64,000 nt of DNA from an uncultured Bacteroidota bacterium (GCA_937873155.1 CALMVZ010000011.1:372001-436000), one strand, 5' to 3'; numbered from the stretch's first letter, positions 1 through 9,246 are shown. Made by a program: numbers and translations. The notes: generated by a model from the letters alone, not told the origin.

Positions 1-2
1 GA

Positions 3-908
3 ACTTTAAAATATGAAGGTCCTTATGCAGATGGTTACGCTGTAGGAACACATTACCATTATAAACAAAAATACCAGTGTGATTCTTTATTATTCCGTCG
101 AGATGACAGTACTGAGGTCTGGATCCGTAAATGGGTTTGCAGGAATGTTCCTGTTCCTGATTCGGCAATCACATATTTCGAAGGAATTATTATTGAAAAA
201 GGCCCGGTAGATAGTATCAGGCAAAAAACAGGTACGTGGATAGAATATCATAACACCGGAGAATTCAGGGCAAAAGGATTATGTGCAGGCGGAAACAGGA
301 TAGGAGAATGGATATTCTATTATCCGAATGGAAAAATAGAACAAAGAGGATTGTATGATAAAAAAGGCAGGCCTAAAGGCGCGTGGAAATGGTTCTATGA
401 GAATGAAGCTTTGATGCGCGAAGAATTTTATGTGAACGGAAAACGCGAAGGCCCTATGACAGATTACGGCGAAGACGGAAAGATCTTAACCAAGGGAGAA
501 TATTTTGATAACATGCAGGAAGGAATTTGGGTATATGAAACGCCTGAATATAAAGAGATAGGAAAATACACTAATGACAAACAAGATAGTACCTGGAGGA
601 GTTTTTATATGCCGAAAGGAAAACCGCGTTTTGAAGGAAAATTCCTGAATGGGGAACCGGAAGGATTACATACCTGGTATTATGAGAATGGACAAAGAAT
701 GTTCTATGGAAATTATGCGGGCGGTATGAGGCAAGGCGACTGGTTCTTTTATGATGAGAATGGGTATAATTATTTACGTATCACTTATGACAACGACATT
801 GAAATAAAATTCCAGGGACAAAAGATAAAACCAACCTACGAGGAAAGCCTTCGCGATTATTCCAGTACGATCAAGAAAAAGAAAAAAGACGAAGAGGGTG
901 AGCAATAA
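3..908 (+). CDS. YwqK/MORN-like repeat protein, 5' end outside the window
   Basis: The frame is open from the first bases of the window to the TAA at 906-908, so only the C-terminal ~301 residues are seen. They consist of repeated units of roughly 20-24 residues with the pattern G-x-W-x-x-Y/F-x-x-N/D-G, for example WKWFYENEALMREEF and HTWYYENGQRMFYGNY. These resemble the MORN-variant repeats of the YwqK family and form an elongated beta structure. The tail is Lys/Glu-rich. The last 11 nt overlap the start of the following histidine kinase gene, so the two are probably co-translated. No enzymatic motif is visible. In Bacteroidota such proteins are often exported, but the N-terminus that would show this is missing. 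The function is unknown, and an antitoxin role is not supported by the sequence. Confidence 0.8.
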   Translation, partial: TLKYEGPYADGYAVGTHYHYKQKYQCDSLLFRRDDSTEVWIRKWVCRNVPVPDSAITYFEGIIIEKGPVDSIRQKTGTWIEYHNTGEFRAKGLCAGGNRIGEWIFYYPNGKIEQRGLYDKKGRPKGAWKWFYENEALMREEFYVNGKREGPMTDYGEDGKILTKGEYFDNMQEGIWVYETPEYKEIGKYTNDKQDSTWRSFYMPKGKPRFEGKFLNGEPEGLHTWYYENGQRMFYGNYAGGMRQGDWFFYDENGYNYLRITYDNDIEIKFQGQKIKPTYEESLRDYSSTIKKKKKDEEGEQ

Positions 909-3900
909 GAAGAAAATATCTGAGCCATTCCGCACCGATGCTTTAGATAACTTACCGGTAGCTGTTATTATTTTCGACAATAGCAGGATCTATTATATAA
1001 ACAAACTGGGACAAGATATTTTAGGTTCAAAAAGATCTAAAGATTTTTTGAAAGAAAAAGTCTCGGTATTTGATTTTCTATTACCGGAGTACCGTAAGAT
1101 TATTAAAGCTAATAATGTAAAAATACTTAACGGTAAACCACACGAAAGATTAGAGTTCAAGATCAAGAACCTTAAAGGAAAAGTATTACATTTTGAATCA
1201 AGTTCTAACCGAATCGAATTCAATGGTAAGAAGGTAATTCAAACCACGCTGCAGGAAGTTACCGGTAGAAAAGCGCAGGAAGAAGAATTAAAGGAGATCC
1301 GAGAAAAATTCAAGATCATTTCTGATAACGCCCACGATGTAATTTATTTTTTTACATACTCTCCAAAACCAAAGTACCTTTACATCAGCCCTTCTGTTGA
1401 AAAAGTATTAGGCTATAAGGTTGAGAATTTTTACAAAGACCCTTTCTTTCTGAATAAAAAAACCATTGGCCAAAATAATGAATTAAAAAAACACGAGCGC
1501 TCTGCTTCCGCCCTTCAAAAGAAAAACACACTCAAGCAAAAGAAAGTGGTTTATCAGTTAGTAGGCAAAGACGGTAAAAAAATATGGATGGAAGACCATA
1601 TTCTGCCAGTAAAGGACGCAAAAGGAAAAATAAAATTTGTATTTGGGATTGTAAGAGATATCACAGACCTTAAGAGTAAAGAGGAAGAGATCAAGCAGAA
1701 GTGGGGCAACTATCAAACCATGTTGGATCAATCCCCGTTCGCGTTTTTCATTCACAGGAATGGAAACTGCGAGATGTGTAATAAAGAAGCCGCAAGGATA
1801 CTCGGCTACAATTCTCCTGAAAAAGTGTATGGCAAATACCTTATAAATTTTATCGTACCCGAGCAAAGAGAGAGGGCTTTGTTGCGCCTCAAGGATGCAT
1901 TGGCAGGAAAAGAATTGGATTTTATTCCTTACCAGATCACTAACATAAAAGGAAAAAAAGTCAGCGTGGAATTAAAATCAATGCCAATGATTTTTAGCGG
2001 TAACAATTGTGTGCTAACGATCATGCAGGACGTTACTAATAAAGAAATATACGCGAAAGAAAAGATGCGAGCCGAGTTAGCCGAAGAGCACAATAAAGGC
2101 CTTATAAAAGAAATTGCTCTCCGCAAGAAAGTCGAAGCGAAATTAATTGAGAACGAAAAAGAATTGATCAACCAGGCCGCTAAATTAAGCGCGATCTTCG
2201 AAAGCAGTTCGCATTTAGTTTGGACTGTTAATCAAAATTTTGAGCTCACTTATTTTAATAATAATTACTTCAACACATTTAAAAGCAAATATGGAATTGA
2301 GCCCGTATTAGGAAAGGTCGCTTTTGATTTTATACCGGCGCCGTTTAAGGAGGAAAATAAAGCGATATGGCACCCCCTTTATACGCATGTGTTAACCGGG
2401 AAGCAGGTTGTTTTTGAACGTAAAGACAAAAACTCGAAAGGCGAAGAAGTTTACAGGGAGGTTTTTTTAAGTCCTATCAGGAACGAAAAAGGCAAGGTAT
2501 TTGAAATTGCCTGTTTGGCCCATGACATCACTGAAAATAAGCGCTACGAAAAAGAAAATGTAGAGCAGGCCTCAAAGATCAAAGCTATTTTCGAAAGCGG
2601 TACGCATATTATGTGGACCGTGAATAAGAACATGGCGTATACCTCCTTCAACAAAAATTTTTCTGACGCGATCTGGGACCTTTACAATAAGCGACCGGAA
2701 AAGAATAAAGAACTTACACGGCCCGATAACCAATACGCGAGCGCGGAATATCATACTTTTTGGAATGGAAAATACGAAGAAGCATTCAAAGGAAAAGAAA
2801 TTGAATTTTTAAGCGAGCGCACAAACGCAAACGGACAAAAGGTTTTCAGGCAGATCTATTTACACCCCATCTATAACGACCGGGAGGTTATAGAAGTTTC
2901 CGGAATGGGGATTGACATTACAGACAAGATCATAAACGAACAAAAAATAGTTAACCAGGCCGCAAAACTGAACGCGGTATTTGACGGAAGTTCGCATTAC
3001 ATCTGGACAATAGACGGAGACAGCAGGCTAACCTCTTTTAATAAGAATTACGTGGAACTGATCACTAGAACTTATGGCGCTGTCCCGCAAATAGGAATGT
3101 GTATCAATGCAGAACCCTTCGTTAGCACGGAGGAGTATAATAAGTGGTGGGTAGAGCAATTAAAAAAAGCATTAAGCGGAGAAAGATTGAATTTTGAAAC
3201 TGTATTTACGGATGAAGAGAATAATAAAATTTACCTGGACGTGTTTCTGAACCCGATCTATCATGATAACAAGATCATTGAGGTTTCGGGAATTGCTCAC
3301 GACATTACAGAGCGAGTTCATCATGAAGAAAGAGTTCAGCAATCGCTAAAGGAAAAAGAGGTTCTTTTAAAAGAGGTGCACCATCGTGTAAAAAATAACA
3401 TGCAGGTGATCTCGAGTATTTTGAATTTACAATCGTCGTACGTTACGGATCAATACGCCCTCAATCTTTTAAAGGAAAGCCAGAACAGGATCAAGACCAT
3501 GGCTTATATTCACGAGTCGTTGTATCAGAACAAAACTTTTACAAGCATTAATTTTTCAGAGTACATTTCTACTCTAAGCAGTAATATTTTACAATCATAC
3601 GCAGCTTCCAGTCAAAAAGTAAAATTGGAGCTGGATATTCAAAAGATCATCCTTAACCTGGATACCTCTATCCCGGCAGGCCTGATCATCAATGAATTGG
3701 TTACAAACTCCATAAAACACGCCTTTACGGAGTCGAACGAAGGGATTATTTTAATAAATTTGCACACTAAGGATAATGTCTTATTTTTGGAGGTATCCGA
3801 CAACGGGAAAGGTTTCCCGAAAGAGGTAGACTTTAAGAACACAAACTCTTTAGGGCTTCAATTAGTTAACACGCTGGTTGAGCAACTTAACGGCAAACTG

Positions 3901-3957
3901 GAACTAAGTGTCAACAAGAACGGGGGAACTAGTTTTTATATAAATTTCCCAATGTAA
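898..3957 (+). CDS. Soluble multi-PAS sensor histidine kinase (HisKA_2 type)
   Basis: 1019 residues from a GTG that overlaps the upstream gene by 11 nt; no ATG is available. I count six PAS-like domains at about residues 15-130, 140-260, 268-385, 430-555, 560-680 and 690-810, most ending in D-I-T or D-V-T followed by a short coiled linker. Next comes a HisKA_2 dimerisation/phosphoacceptor motif (EVHHRVKNNMQV, His about 829) and a HATPase_c domain with N box NELVTNSIKHAF, DNGKGFP and LGLQLV. There is no signal peptide or membrane segment, so it is predicted to be a cytosolic sensor of redox state or a small ligand. Only 6 nt separate it from the LytTR response regulator, the likely phosphotransfer partner. 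PAS4, PAS5 and PAS6 share the pattern AxFxxxSHxxWT and look like internal duplications. The signal sensed is unknown. Confidence 0.93.
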   Translation: MSNKKKISEPFRTDALDNLPVAVIIFDNSRIYYINKLGQDILGSKRSKDFLKEKVSVFDFLLPEYRKIIKANNVKILNGKPHERLEFKIKNLKGKVLHFESSSNRIEFNGKKVIQTTLQEVTGRKAQEEELKEIREKFKIISDNAHDVIYFFTYSPKPKYLYISPSVEKVLGYKVENFYKDPFFLNKKTIGQNNELKKHERSASALQKKNTLKQKKVVYQLVGKDGKKIWMEDHILPVKDAKGKIKFVFGIVRDITDLKSKEEEIKQKWGNYQTMLDQSPFAFFIHRNGNCEMCNKEAARILGYNSPEKVYGKYLINFIVPEQRERALLRLKDALAGKELDFIPYQITNIKGKKVSVELKSMPMIFSGNNCVLTIMQDVTNKEIYAKEKMRAELAEEHNKGLIKEIALRKKVEAKLIENEKELINQAAKLSAIFESSSHLVWTVNQNFELTYFNNNYFNTFKSKYGIEPVLGKVAFDFIPAPFKEENKAIWHPLYTHVLTGKQVVFERKDKNSKGEEVYREVFLSPIRNEKGKVFEIACLAHDITENKRYEKENVEQASKIKAIFESGTHIMWTVNKNMAYTSFNKNFSDAIWDLYNKRPEKNKELTRPDNQYASAEYHTFWNGKYEEAFKGKEIEFLSERTNANGQKVFRQIYLHPIYNDREVIEVSGMGIDITDKIINEQKIVNQAAKLNAVFDGSSHYIWTIDGDSRLTSFNKNYVELITRTYGAVPQIGMCINAEPFVSTEEYNKWWVEQLKKALSGERLNFETVFTDEENNKIYLDVFLNPIYHDNKIIEVSGIAHDITERVHHEERVQQSLKEKEVLLKEVHHRVKNNMQVISSILNLQSSYVTDQYALNLLKESQNRIKTMAYIHESLYQNKTFTSINFSEYISTLSSNILQSYAASSQKVKLELDIQKIILNLDTSIPAGLIINELVTNSIKHAFTESNEGIILINLHTKDNVLFLEVSDNGKGFPKEVDFKNTNSLGLQLVNTLVEQLNGKLELSVNKNGGTSFYINFPM

Positions 3958-3963
3958 AGCTAT

Positions 3964-4722
3964 ATGGAAAAACTGAATATTTTTATTGTTGAAGACGAGA
4001 GCATCGTTGCAAAAGACATCCAGAATAATCTTATAAAATTAGGCTATAATGTTTTGGGAATTGCCAATAACGGAAAAGACGCTATTGAACAAATAAAGGA
4101 AACCAATCCTGATGTGGTATTAATGGACATCATGATCAAGGGTGACCTGACCGGAATAGAAGTTGCTGAACAGGTTCGTAAATTCATTAGCGTTCCGGTT
4201 ATATTTTTAACCGCTTACGCTGACGAGAGCACCTTAAGCCGCGCAAAAGTTACTGAGCCTTACGGATACATTTTAAAGCCATTCAAGGAGATCGATCTTC
4301 ACAGTACGATCGAAATGGCGGTGTACAAACATCAAAAGGATTCAGCGCTACAAAAAGAACGTGATTTTTTATACTCATTAGTTGAGAATAAGGACGGATC
4401 ACAAAGCGATATTTTATTTGTAAAAGCGAACAGCCGTTTAGTAAAAGTTTATTTAAAAGATATTTATTACGTTGAAGCGCTGAAAGATTATGTGATCATC
4501 AATACTCAATACGCTCGCTATACTGTTCATTCAACCATGAAAGATATTGAGAAGAAACTAGGCACATTAGAATTTATCCGAGTTCACCGTTCTTACATAG
4601 TGCGCATTGATAAAATTCAGGCTATCGAGAACCAAACGGTTGTTTTAGAGAATGAGAAAAAAGCACTTCCTGTTGGAGGATCTTACCGTGATGAACTTTT
4701 AGGAAAGTTAAATTTATTATAA
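3964..4722 (+). CDS. LytTR-family DNA-binding response regulator
   Basis: 252 residues. The N-terminal receiver domain (about 4-120) has the expected acidic pocket E10/D11, phosphoacceptor D55 (VVLMDIM), T83 (FLTAY) and K105 (ILKPF). The C-terminal LytTR domain (about 148-250) carries the typical IYYVEALKDYVII and FIRVHRSYIV segments that place a beta-type DNA-binding domain in the major groove. It sits 6 nt behind the six-PAS kinase and is probably co-transcribed and phosphorylated by it. A strong hairpin terminator at 4741-4770 closes the unit. The regulated genes cannot be told from this window. Assignment to the receiver-LytTR architecture is firm. Confidence 0.95.
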   Translation: MEKLNIFIVEDESIVAKDIQNNLIKLGYNVLGIANNGKDAIEQIKETNPDVVLMDIMIKGDLTGIEVAEQVRKFISVPVIFLTAYADESTLSRAKVTEPYGYILKPFKEIDLHSTIEMAVYKHQKDSALQKERDFLYSLVENKDGSQSDILFVKANSRLVKVYLKDIYYVEALKDYVIINTQYARYTVHSTMKDIEKKLGTLEFIRVHRSYIVRIDKIQAIENQTVVLENEKKALPVGGSYRDELLGKLNLL

Positions 4723-4740
4723 GAAACCATTATTAAAAGA

Positions 4741-4770
4741 AAAGCCCCTTCTGTTCGGAGGGGCTTTTTT
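4741..4770 (+). terminator. Rho-independent terminator after the kinase-regulator operon
   Basis: The stem AAAGCCCCT / AGGGGCTTT with loop TCTGTTCGG is followed by a run of T. It lies 19 nt after the regulator stop. The 5' arm begins with AAA, so it may also work for the converging minus-strand gene ending at 4816. Confidence 0.85.
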
Positions 4771-4815
4771 ATTTCTCAAAATCAGTTCGTCTCCCGTGGC
4801 GGAGAAGCTGCGAAC

Positions 4816-6306
4816 TTATTTATTATTGATCAGCTTAATACTTCCTGCAGCCGAGCCATCTGTGAATAACGAAGCCACATAAACGCCTTCTGATAAATTT
4901 CCTGCATCAAAAACAACGGAAGTTTTTCCGCGTTCCATCATATAAATTGTTTTGATGGTTTTACCTGTCAGATCTGTAATTGTGATATGCGCTTCTTTTG
5001 CCGTTTCTAAAATGTAAGCATCAATTGTTGTTGATCCAATGAACGGGTTCGGATAGTTTTGTAATAAAGACGATTTAACCACGTCGATCCCGGTTAAAGG
5101 CTCTGCACTTTTCTTTTCAAAATATGTTGCCTGATCGCCAATGATCTTTAATTCTACTCTTCTGTTCAGGATTTTTCCTTTTTCATTTGTATTATCATAA
5201 GCAGGCATTGTTTCGCCTTTGCAATTGATCGTGATTTTTTCTGCCGCAACGCCTTTACCTTGTAAATAGGCAGAAATGTTATTTGCTCGATCGCAGCTTA
5301 ATTCTTCGCTGCTTTCATTATCTGTATGGCCGGTCAATAAGATTTTTCCGCCATAGCTTTTGTATTGTTTTGCTAAAGCGTCTAATAAATTCTTATAGGT
5401 TTCGTCAATTGCTTTTTCGTCTTTGTCAAAAAGAACATTGTAACGTTTTTCATAACTAACAATGCTTCTGCCTTCTAACAATACACCCGAGTCGTACGCA
5501 TTATCGCCAACGTCGGCGATCGCTAATTTAATATGGTAAGTTTTGTAAGGGACAACAGCCTGGCGGATCTCCATTAATTTGGTCATACCATCATATTCTA
5601 ATCCCATGCTTCCGTCTAAATTACTTACATAAAAAGCAGAGTTGTTGGCTTTTGTGCGGGCATAACTATTAACAGCCCCATTATTGATGTTGTTTACGCT
5701 GACAGGAGTTTTTGTATTTGGAACAACTGCCAGGTTCTGTACATCCTTAATTCCTTCGCCACTGATAAAGAAACCAAACACATCGTTGTATTCAGAACCA
5801 ACATACTCGTCATATTCTTCTGATCCGAACACATAATTAAAGCTCAAAGAATCAGAGGTTGGCACAACATCTAATTCAATAACACAAGCATCAAAAGTTT
5901 TCTTACCCTTTTCTAAAAGTTTTTCCAGATCAGCGCAGCCCGTTGCCTGGTCTGGCTTAGTTCCCCTGCCCTCTGCGTTAGCGTGTGTATTGTTTGATGT
6001 GCTGCCCGACATATTCTTTGATGAAAGGCCAACAATTCCTCCTGTAGTCATCACCAATCCTTTGCTCATACCGAGGCGGGCTTTCTTGTCTTCAAAAAAG
6101 CCGTAAGCTTCGTCGCTCGAGGTTTTGGTGATCGAATAACTTTTAAGCACTACTCCATCGCCAACCATGCTTTGCAATAGTTTCTGAACACTCATGTGGC
6201 TACTCGGATTTGGATCGGCTTTAAATACTTTAAAATCGGCCGCGTATTGTGCGTTTAAACAAAGACTAAATAAACTTGTGGCTGTGGTAAGGTATAATTT
6301 TCTCAT
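4816..6306 (-). CDS. Choice-of-anchor L / OmpA-domain / T9SS type A protein
   Basis: 496 residues with a signal peptide ending near LNAQ. Residues ~40-290 form a choice-of-anchor L domain, marked by GLVMTTGG and FGSEEYDEYVGSEYNDVFGF. Residues ~300-400 resemble an OmpA-like peptidoglycan-binding domain (ILLTGHTDNE...CDRAN...NRRVEL). The C-terminus (~420-496) is a T9SS type A sorting domain starting at QNYPNPF and containing LSEGVYVASL. The sorting domain predicts export across the outer membrane, which sits oddly with a peptidoglycan-binding module. It stands alone between two plus-strand units. A role in cell-surface anchoring or structure is inferred; the substrate is unknown. Confidence 0.85.
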   Translation of the reverse strand: MRKLYLTTATSLFSLCLNAQYAADFKVFKADPNPSSHMSVQKLLQSMVGDGVVLKSYSITKTSSDEAYGFFEDKKARLGMSKGLVMTTGGIVGLSSKNMSGSTSNNTHANAEGRGTKPDQATGCADLEKLLEKGKKTFDACVIELDVVPTSDSLSFNYVFGSEEYDEYVGSEYNDVFGFFISGEGIKDVQNLAVVPNTKTPVSVNNINNGAVNSYARTKANNSAFYVSNLDGSMGLEYDGMTKLMEIRQAVVPYKTYHIKLAIADVGDNAYDSGVLLEGRSIVSYEKRYNVLFDKDEKAIDETYKNLLDALAKQYKSYGGKILLTGHTDNESSEELSCDRANNISAYLQGKGVAAEKITINCKGETMPAYDNTNEKGKILNRRVELKIIGDQATYFEKKSAEPLTGIDVVKSSLLQNYPNPFIGSTTIDAYILETAKEAHITITDLTGKTIKTIYMMERGKTSVVFDAGNLSEGVYVASLFTDGSAAGSIKLINNK

Positions 6307-6439
6307 GGCTAAAGGTTTTTGTAATAACTTTTAAATTGAGATGCGGTTACGGAGAACTTTCCATAAAAGTATTTTAAGTTTTTGATCTGCTATTAAACTA
6401 AGCCAATTAACGTTTAACCCCTATGCCATTAAAATGTCC

Positions 6440-6447
6440 TATCTTTG
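6440..6447 (+). promoter_or_regulatory. Bacteroidota -7 promoter element TATCTTTG before mnmG
   Basis: Perfect match to TANNTTTG. It lies downstream of the ATG at 6423 that would give the longest mnmG frame and 8 nt upstream of an in-frame TTG at 6456. No clear -33 TTG is seen at the expected distance. It argues that mnmG translation starts at the TTG. Confidence 0.5.
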
Positions 6448-6455
6448 CAAAAGTT

Positions 6456-8339
6456 TTGACTCAACAATATGATATAATTGTAGTAGGCGCCGGTCATGCC
6501 GGCTGCGAGGCTGCCGCTGCCGCTGCCAACATGGGATCCAAAGTGCTTTTAGTGACCATGAACATGCAGACCATTGCCCAGATGAGTTGCAACCCCGCTA
6601 TGGGTGGAATCGCCAAAGGCCAGATCGTAAGAGAAATTGATGCCCTTGGCGGGTACAGCGGTATCGTTTCTGATTTTTCGGCTATCCAATTCAGGATGCT
6701 GAACAGAAGTAAGGGCCCCGCAATGTGGAGCCCAAGAACTCAAAACGACCGGATGATGTTTGCCGCGAAGTGGAGAGAAATGCTGGAGCAAACACCAAAT
6801 GTTGATTTCTGGCAGGACACGGTTCACTCTTTAATTATCAGTAAAGACGGCAAGCGCGTTGAAGGGATCATCACCGGAATGGGTATGGAATTCAAAGCGA
6901 AAGCGGTTGTACTAACCAACGGAACTTTCTTAAACGGAATAATTCATATAGGAGAAAAACAATTAGGTGGCGGAAGAACCGGGGAATCGGCATCACACGG
7001 AATCACTGAACAATTGGTAAAGTTGGGCTTCGAAAGCGGGCGCATGAAAACCGGAACGCCTCCTCGAATTGACGGTAGATCTTTAGATTATTCGAAGATG
7101 GAGGTCCAGGATGGAGATGATGCGTTCGCGAAGTTTTCTTTCGAAGAAGGGCATTCTCCTTTTCAAAGCGGAGACAAAAAGCAACTCCCTTGTCACATTA
7201 CTTACACCAACGAAAAAGTTCACGAAATTCTAAGAACGGGATTTGAAAAATCTCCAATGTTCCAGGGGAGAATTCAAGGGTTAGGGCCGAGATATTGTCC
7301 GAGTATAGAAGATAAAATAACGCGCTTTTCAGAGAGAGAGCGACATCAGCTGTTTGTAGAGCCTGAAGGGTGGAATACTGTTGAGATATACGTGAATGGA
7401 TTTTCTACTTCTTTACCAGAAAGCACTCAGTATCAGGCGCTTAGGTTAATTCCGGGTTTTGAGTGCGCAAAAATGTTCCGTCCGGGCTACGCTATTGAAT
7501 ATGATTACTTCCCTCCTACTCAATTAGGATTAACGCTCGAGACGAAGCTAATCGACAATTTATATTTCGCAGGACAGATCAACGGAACAACCGGATATGA
7601 AGAAGCGGCTTGCCAGGGATTAATGGCGGGAATAAATGCGCACTTAAAAATTAAAGAGAAGCCTTCTTTTGTATTAAATCGTTATGAGGCTTATATCGGA
7701 GTTCTCATCGATGACCTTGTTACAAAAGGGACAGAGGAACCATACCGCATGTTCACTTCCCGCGCGGAATATCGCTTGCTTTTAAGGCAAGATAATGCGG
7801 ACACACGCCTAACTCCTTTAGCTTATAAAATGGGGCTGGCATCAGAAAGCCGCTTCAAAAGAGTTGAACAGAAAGTTGAGAACACACAAAGGCTGATCAA
7901 ATATTTTAAGAATACAAGCGCTGAGCCCAACCAAATAAATCCATATTTGGAAAGCCTTAACTCTGCCCCGGTTTCACAAAAGTTGAGGTATTATAATATT
8001 TTGTCCAGGCCGGATGTTTCTATAAAGGGAATCCTTGAGCATAGTCCCGATGTACAAAATGCTGTTACCGGAATAGACGAAGAGACTATTGAGCAAGCCG
8101 AGATCTTAATGAAATATGAAGGCTATCTGGAACGTGAGCAGGAGAACGCCGAAAAGCTAAAACGCCTGGAAGACCTTAAAATAAAGCCGGACTACAACTA
8201 CGACTCAATAGTTAGTTTGGGCACAGAAGCTAAAGAGAAACTTAAGAAATTTAAACCCGCCTCTATCGGACAAGCAAGCCGGATCTCGGGAATTAATCCT
8301 GCGGACATCTCGGTTCTCTTGGTTCATATGGGCCGTTAA
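6456..8339 (+). CDS. mnmG: tRNA uridine-5-carboxymethylaminomethyl(34) synthesis enzyme MnmG
   Basis: FAD-dependent subunit of the MnmE-MnmG complex, which modifies U34 of tRNAs reading NNA/NNG codons. The N-terminal FAD-binding motif DIIVVGAGHAGCEAA follows the start almost directly. MSCNPAMGGIAKGQIVREIDALGG and the C-terminal GINPADISVLLVH are family hallmarks. About 627 residues, the usual length. The frame extends upstream to an ATG at 6423 (638 residues), but a TATCTTTG promoter element at 6440-6447 lies inside that extension, so I prefer the TTG at 6456; the start is uncertain. A parS-like site follows the stop directly. In many bacteria mnmG (gidA) lies near the replication origin and parAB. 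Confidence 0.96.
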   Translation: MTQQYDIIVVGAGHAGCEAAAAAANMGSKVLLVTMNMQTIAQMSCNPAMGGIAKGQIVREIDALGGYSGIVSDFSAIQFRMLNRSKGPAMWSPRTQNDRMMFAAKWREMLEQTPNVDFWQDTVHSLIISKDGKRVEGIITGMGMEFKAKAVVLTNGTFLNGIIHIGEKQLGGGRTGESASHGITEQLVKLGFESGRMKTGTPPRIDGRSLDYSKMEVQDGDDAFAKFSFEEGHSPFQSGDKKQLPCHITYTNEKVHEILRTGFEKSPMFQGRIQGLGPRYCPSIEDKITRFSERERHQLFVEPEGWNTVEIYVNGFSTSLPESTQYQALRLIPGFECAKMFRPGYAIEYDYFPPTQLGLTLETKLIDNLYFAGQINGTTGYEEAACQGLMAGINAHLKIKEKPSFVLNRYEAYIGVLIDDLVTKGTEEPYRMFTSRAEYRLLLRQDNADTRLTPLAYKMGLASESRFKRVEQKVENTQRLIKYFKNTSAEPNQINPYLESLNSAPVSQKLRYYNILSRPDVSIKGILEHSPDVQNAVTGIDEETIEQAEILMKYEGYLEREQENAEKLKRLEDLKIKPDYNYDSIVSLGTEAKEKLKKFKPASIGQASRISGINPADISVLLVHMGR

Positions 8340-8355
8340 AGTTCCACGTGGAACT
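8340..8355. promoter_or_regulatory. parS-like ParB-binding site 1
   Basis: AGTTCCACGTGGAACT, a perfect 16-bp palindrome, starts at the base after the mnmG stop. Its core GTTCCACGTGGAAC matches the broadly conserved chromosomal parS half-sites around CACGTG. It is the first of three such sites in 923 bp. Confidence 0.75.
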
Positions 8356-8361
8356 ATATTT

Positions 8362-9237
8362 ATGCTGCAAAAAATTACCAGCTGCCCGGTTTGTAAGGGC
8401 ACCGACTTCGAACATTTCTTAAGCTGCAAGGATTATACAGTAAGCCTGGAAAGCTTCAATATTGTATCATGCAAGGCCTGTAACTTTAAGTTCACCAACC
8501 CTCGCCCTTCAGATTCTGAGATCGGGAAATACTATAAGTCGGAAGATTACGTTTCGCATTCCGATACCAAGAAAGGACTAATAAATCGCCTTTATCATGT
8601 AGTCCGAACCAGAACCTTAAAGCAAAAACTGAACTTGATCAGCGCATATGTTTCACGTGGAACAATCCTTGATTACGGTTGTGGTACCGGGATGTTCTTA
8701 AAGACCTGCGCTGATGCTGGCTGGAAATCTTTCGGTTTTGAACCAGACCCCGACGCTAAGAAATTGGCGGAAGGAAAAGACTTAAGCGTGGCTACTACCA
8801 AGGAAGCCTTGACCGGAACCAAGTTTGATATTATTAGTTTGTGGCACGTATTGGAGCATGTAACTGACCTGGATGAAACGCTTCAGTTCTTTTCCAAAAG
8901 CATTGCAGACAATGGCCGCCTTATCATTGCGGTCCCTAATTACACGTCAGCCGATGCAAAACATTACGGGGAGTTTTGGGCGGGCTACGACGTTCCAAGG
9001 CACATTTATCATTTCGAAATTAAAACCCTTAAGAAGCTTTTAGGGAATTATGGGTTTGAATTGCAAGAAACCAAACCAATGGTCTTCGATAGTTATTACG
9101 TTAGCATGCTTTCCGAAAAATATAAAACAGGCTCTATAAACTATTTTAAAGCCTTTATCAGCGGCTTCAAGTCTAATTCCTCGGCCAAGGATCCTTCGCA
9201 ATACTCAAGCGTTGTATACGTCTTTAAAAGGGCGTAA
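8362..9237 (+). CDS. Class I SAM-dependent methyltransferase with N-terminal zinc-ribbon-like Cys motif
   Basis: 291 residues. The N-terminus has CPVC (C8, C11) and CKAC (C37, C40), a plausible zinc knuckle often fused to Methyltransf_23-like enzymes. The SAM-binding motif I is ILDYGCGTG (about residues 102-110), followed by FGFEPD (acidic ribose-binding residue) and SLWHVLEHV. The acceptor cannot be predicted; similar proteins act on sugars, lipids or small molecules. It lies 22 nt behind mnmG with a parS-like site between them, and carries a second parS-like site inside codons 96-101. The run ends with a third site and a terminator. Confidence 0.85.
   Translation: MLQKITSCPVCKGTDFEHFLSCKDYTVSLESFNIVSCKACNFKFTNPRPSDSEIGKYYKSEDYVSHSDTKKGLINRLYHVVRTRTLKQKLNLISAYVSRGTILDYGCGTGMFLKTCADAGWKSFGFEPDPDAKKLAEGKDLSVATTKEALTGTKFDIISLWHVLEHVTDLDETLQFFSKSIADNGRLIIAVPNYTSADAKHYGEFWAGYDVPRHIYHFEIKTLKKLLGNYGFELQETKPMVFDSYYVSMLSEKYKTGSINYFKAFISGFKSNSSAKDPSQYSSVVYVFKRA
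8649..8664 (-). promoter_or_regulatory. parS-like ParB-binding site 2 (inside the methyltransferase gene)
   Basis: The minus strand reads TGTTCCACGTGAAACA, identical to the commonly quoted Bacillus-type parS consensus TGTTNCACGTGAAACA. It is embedded in the codons for Y96-V-S-R-G-T101 of the methyltransferase without disturbing the frame. Confidence 0.85.
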
Positions 9238-9246
9238 AGGTTATAA

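Noticed and set aside
3-908. YwqK-type antitoxin
   Set aside because: The repeats resemble that family, but no toxin gene is adjacent and the N-terminus is missing, so a toxin-antitoxin role is not supported.
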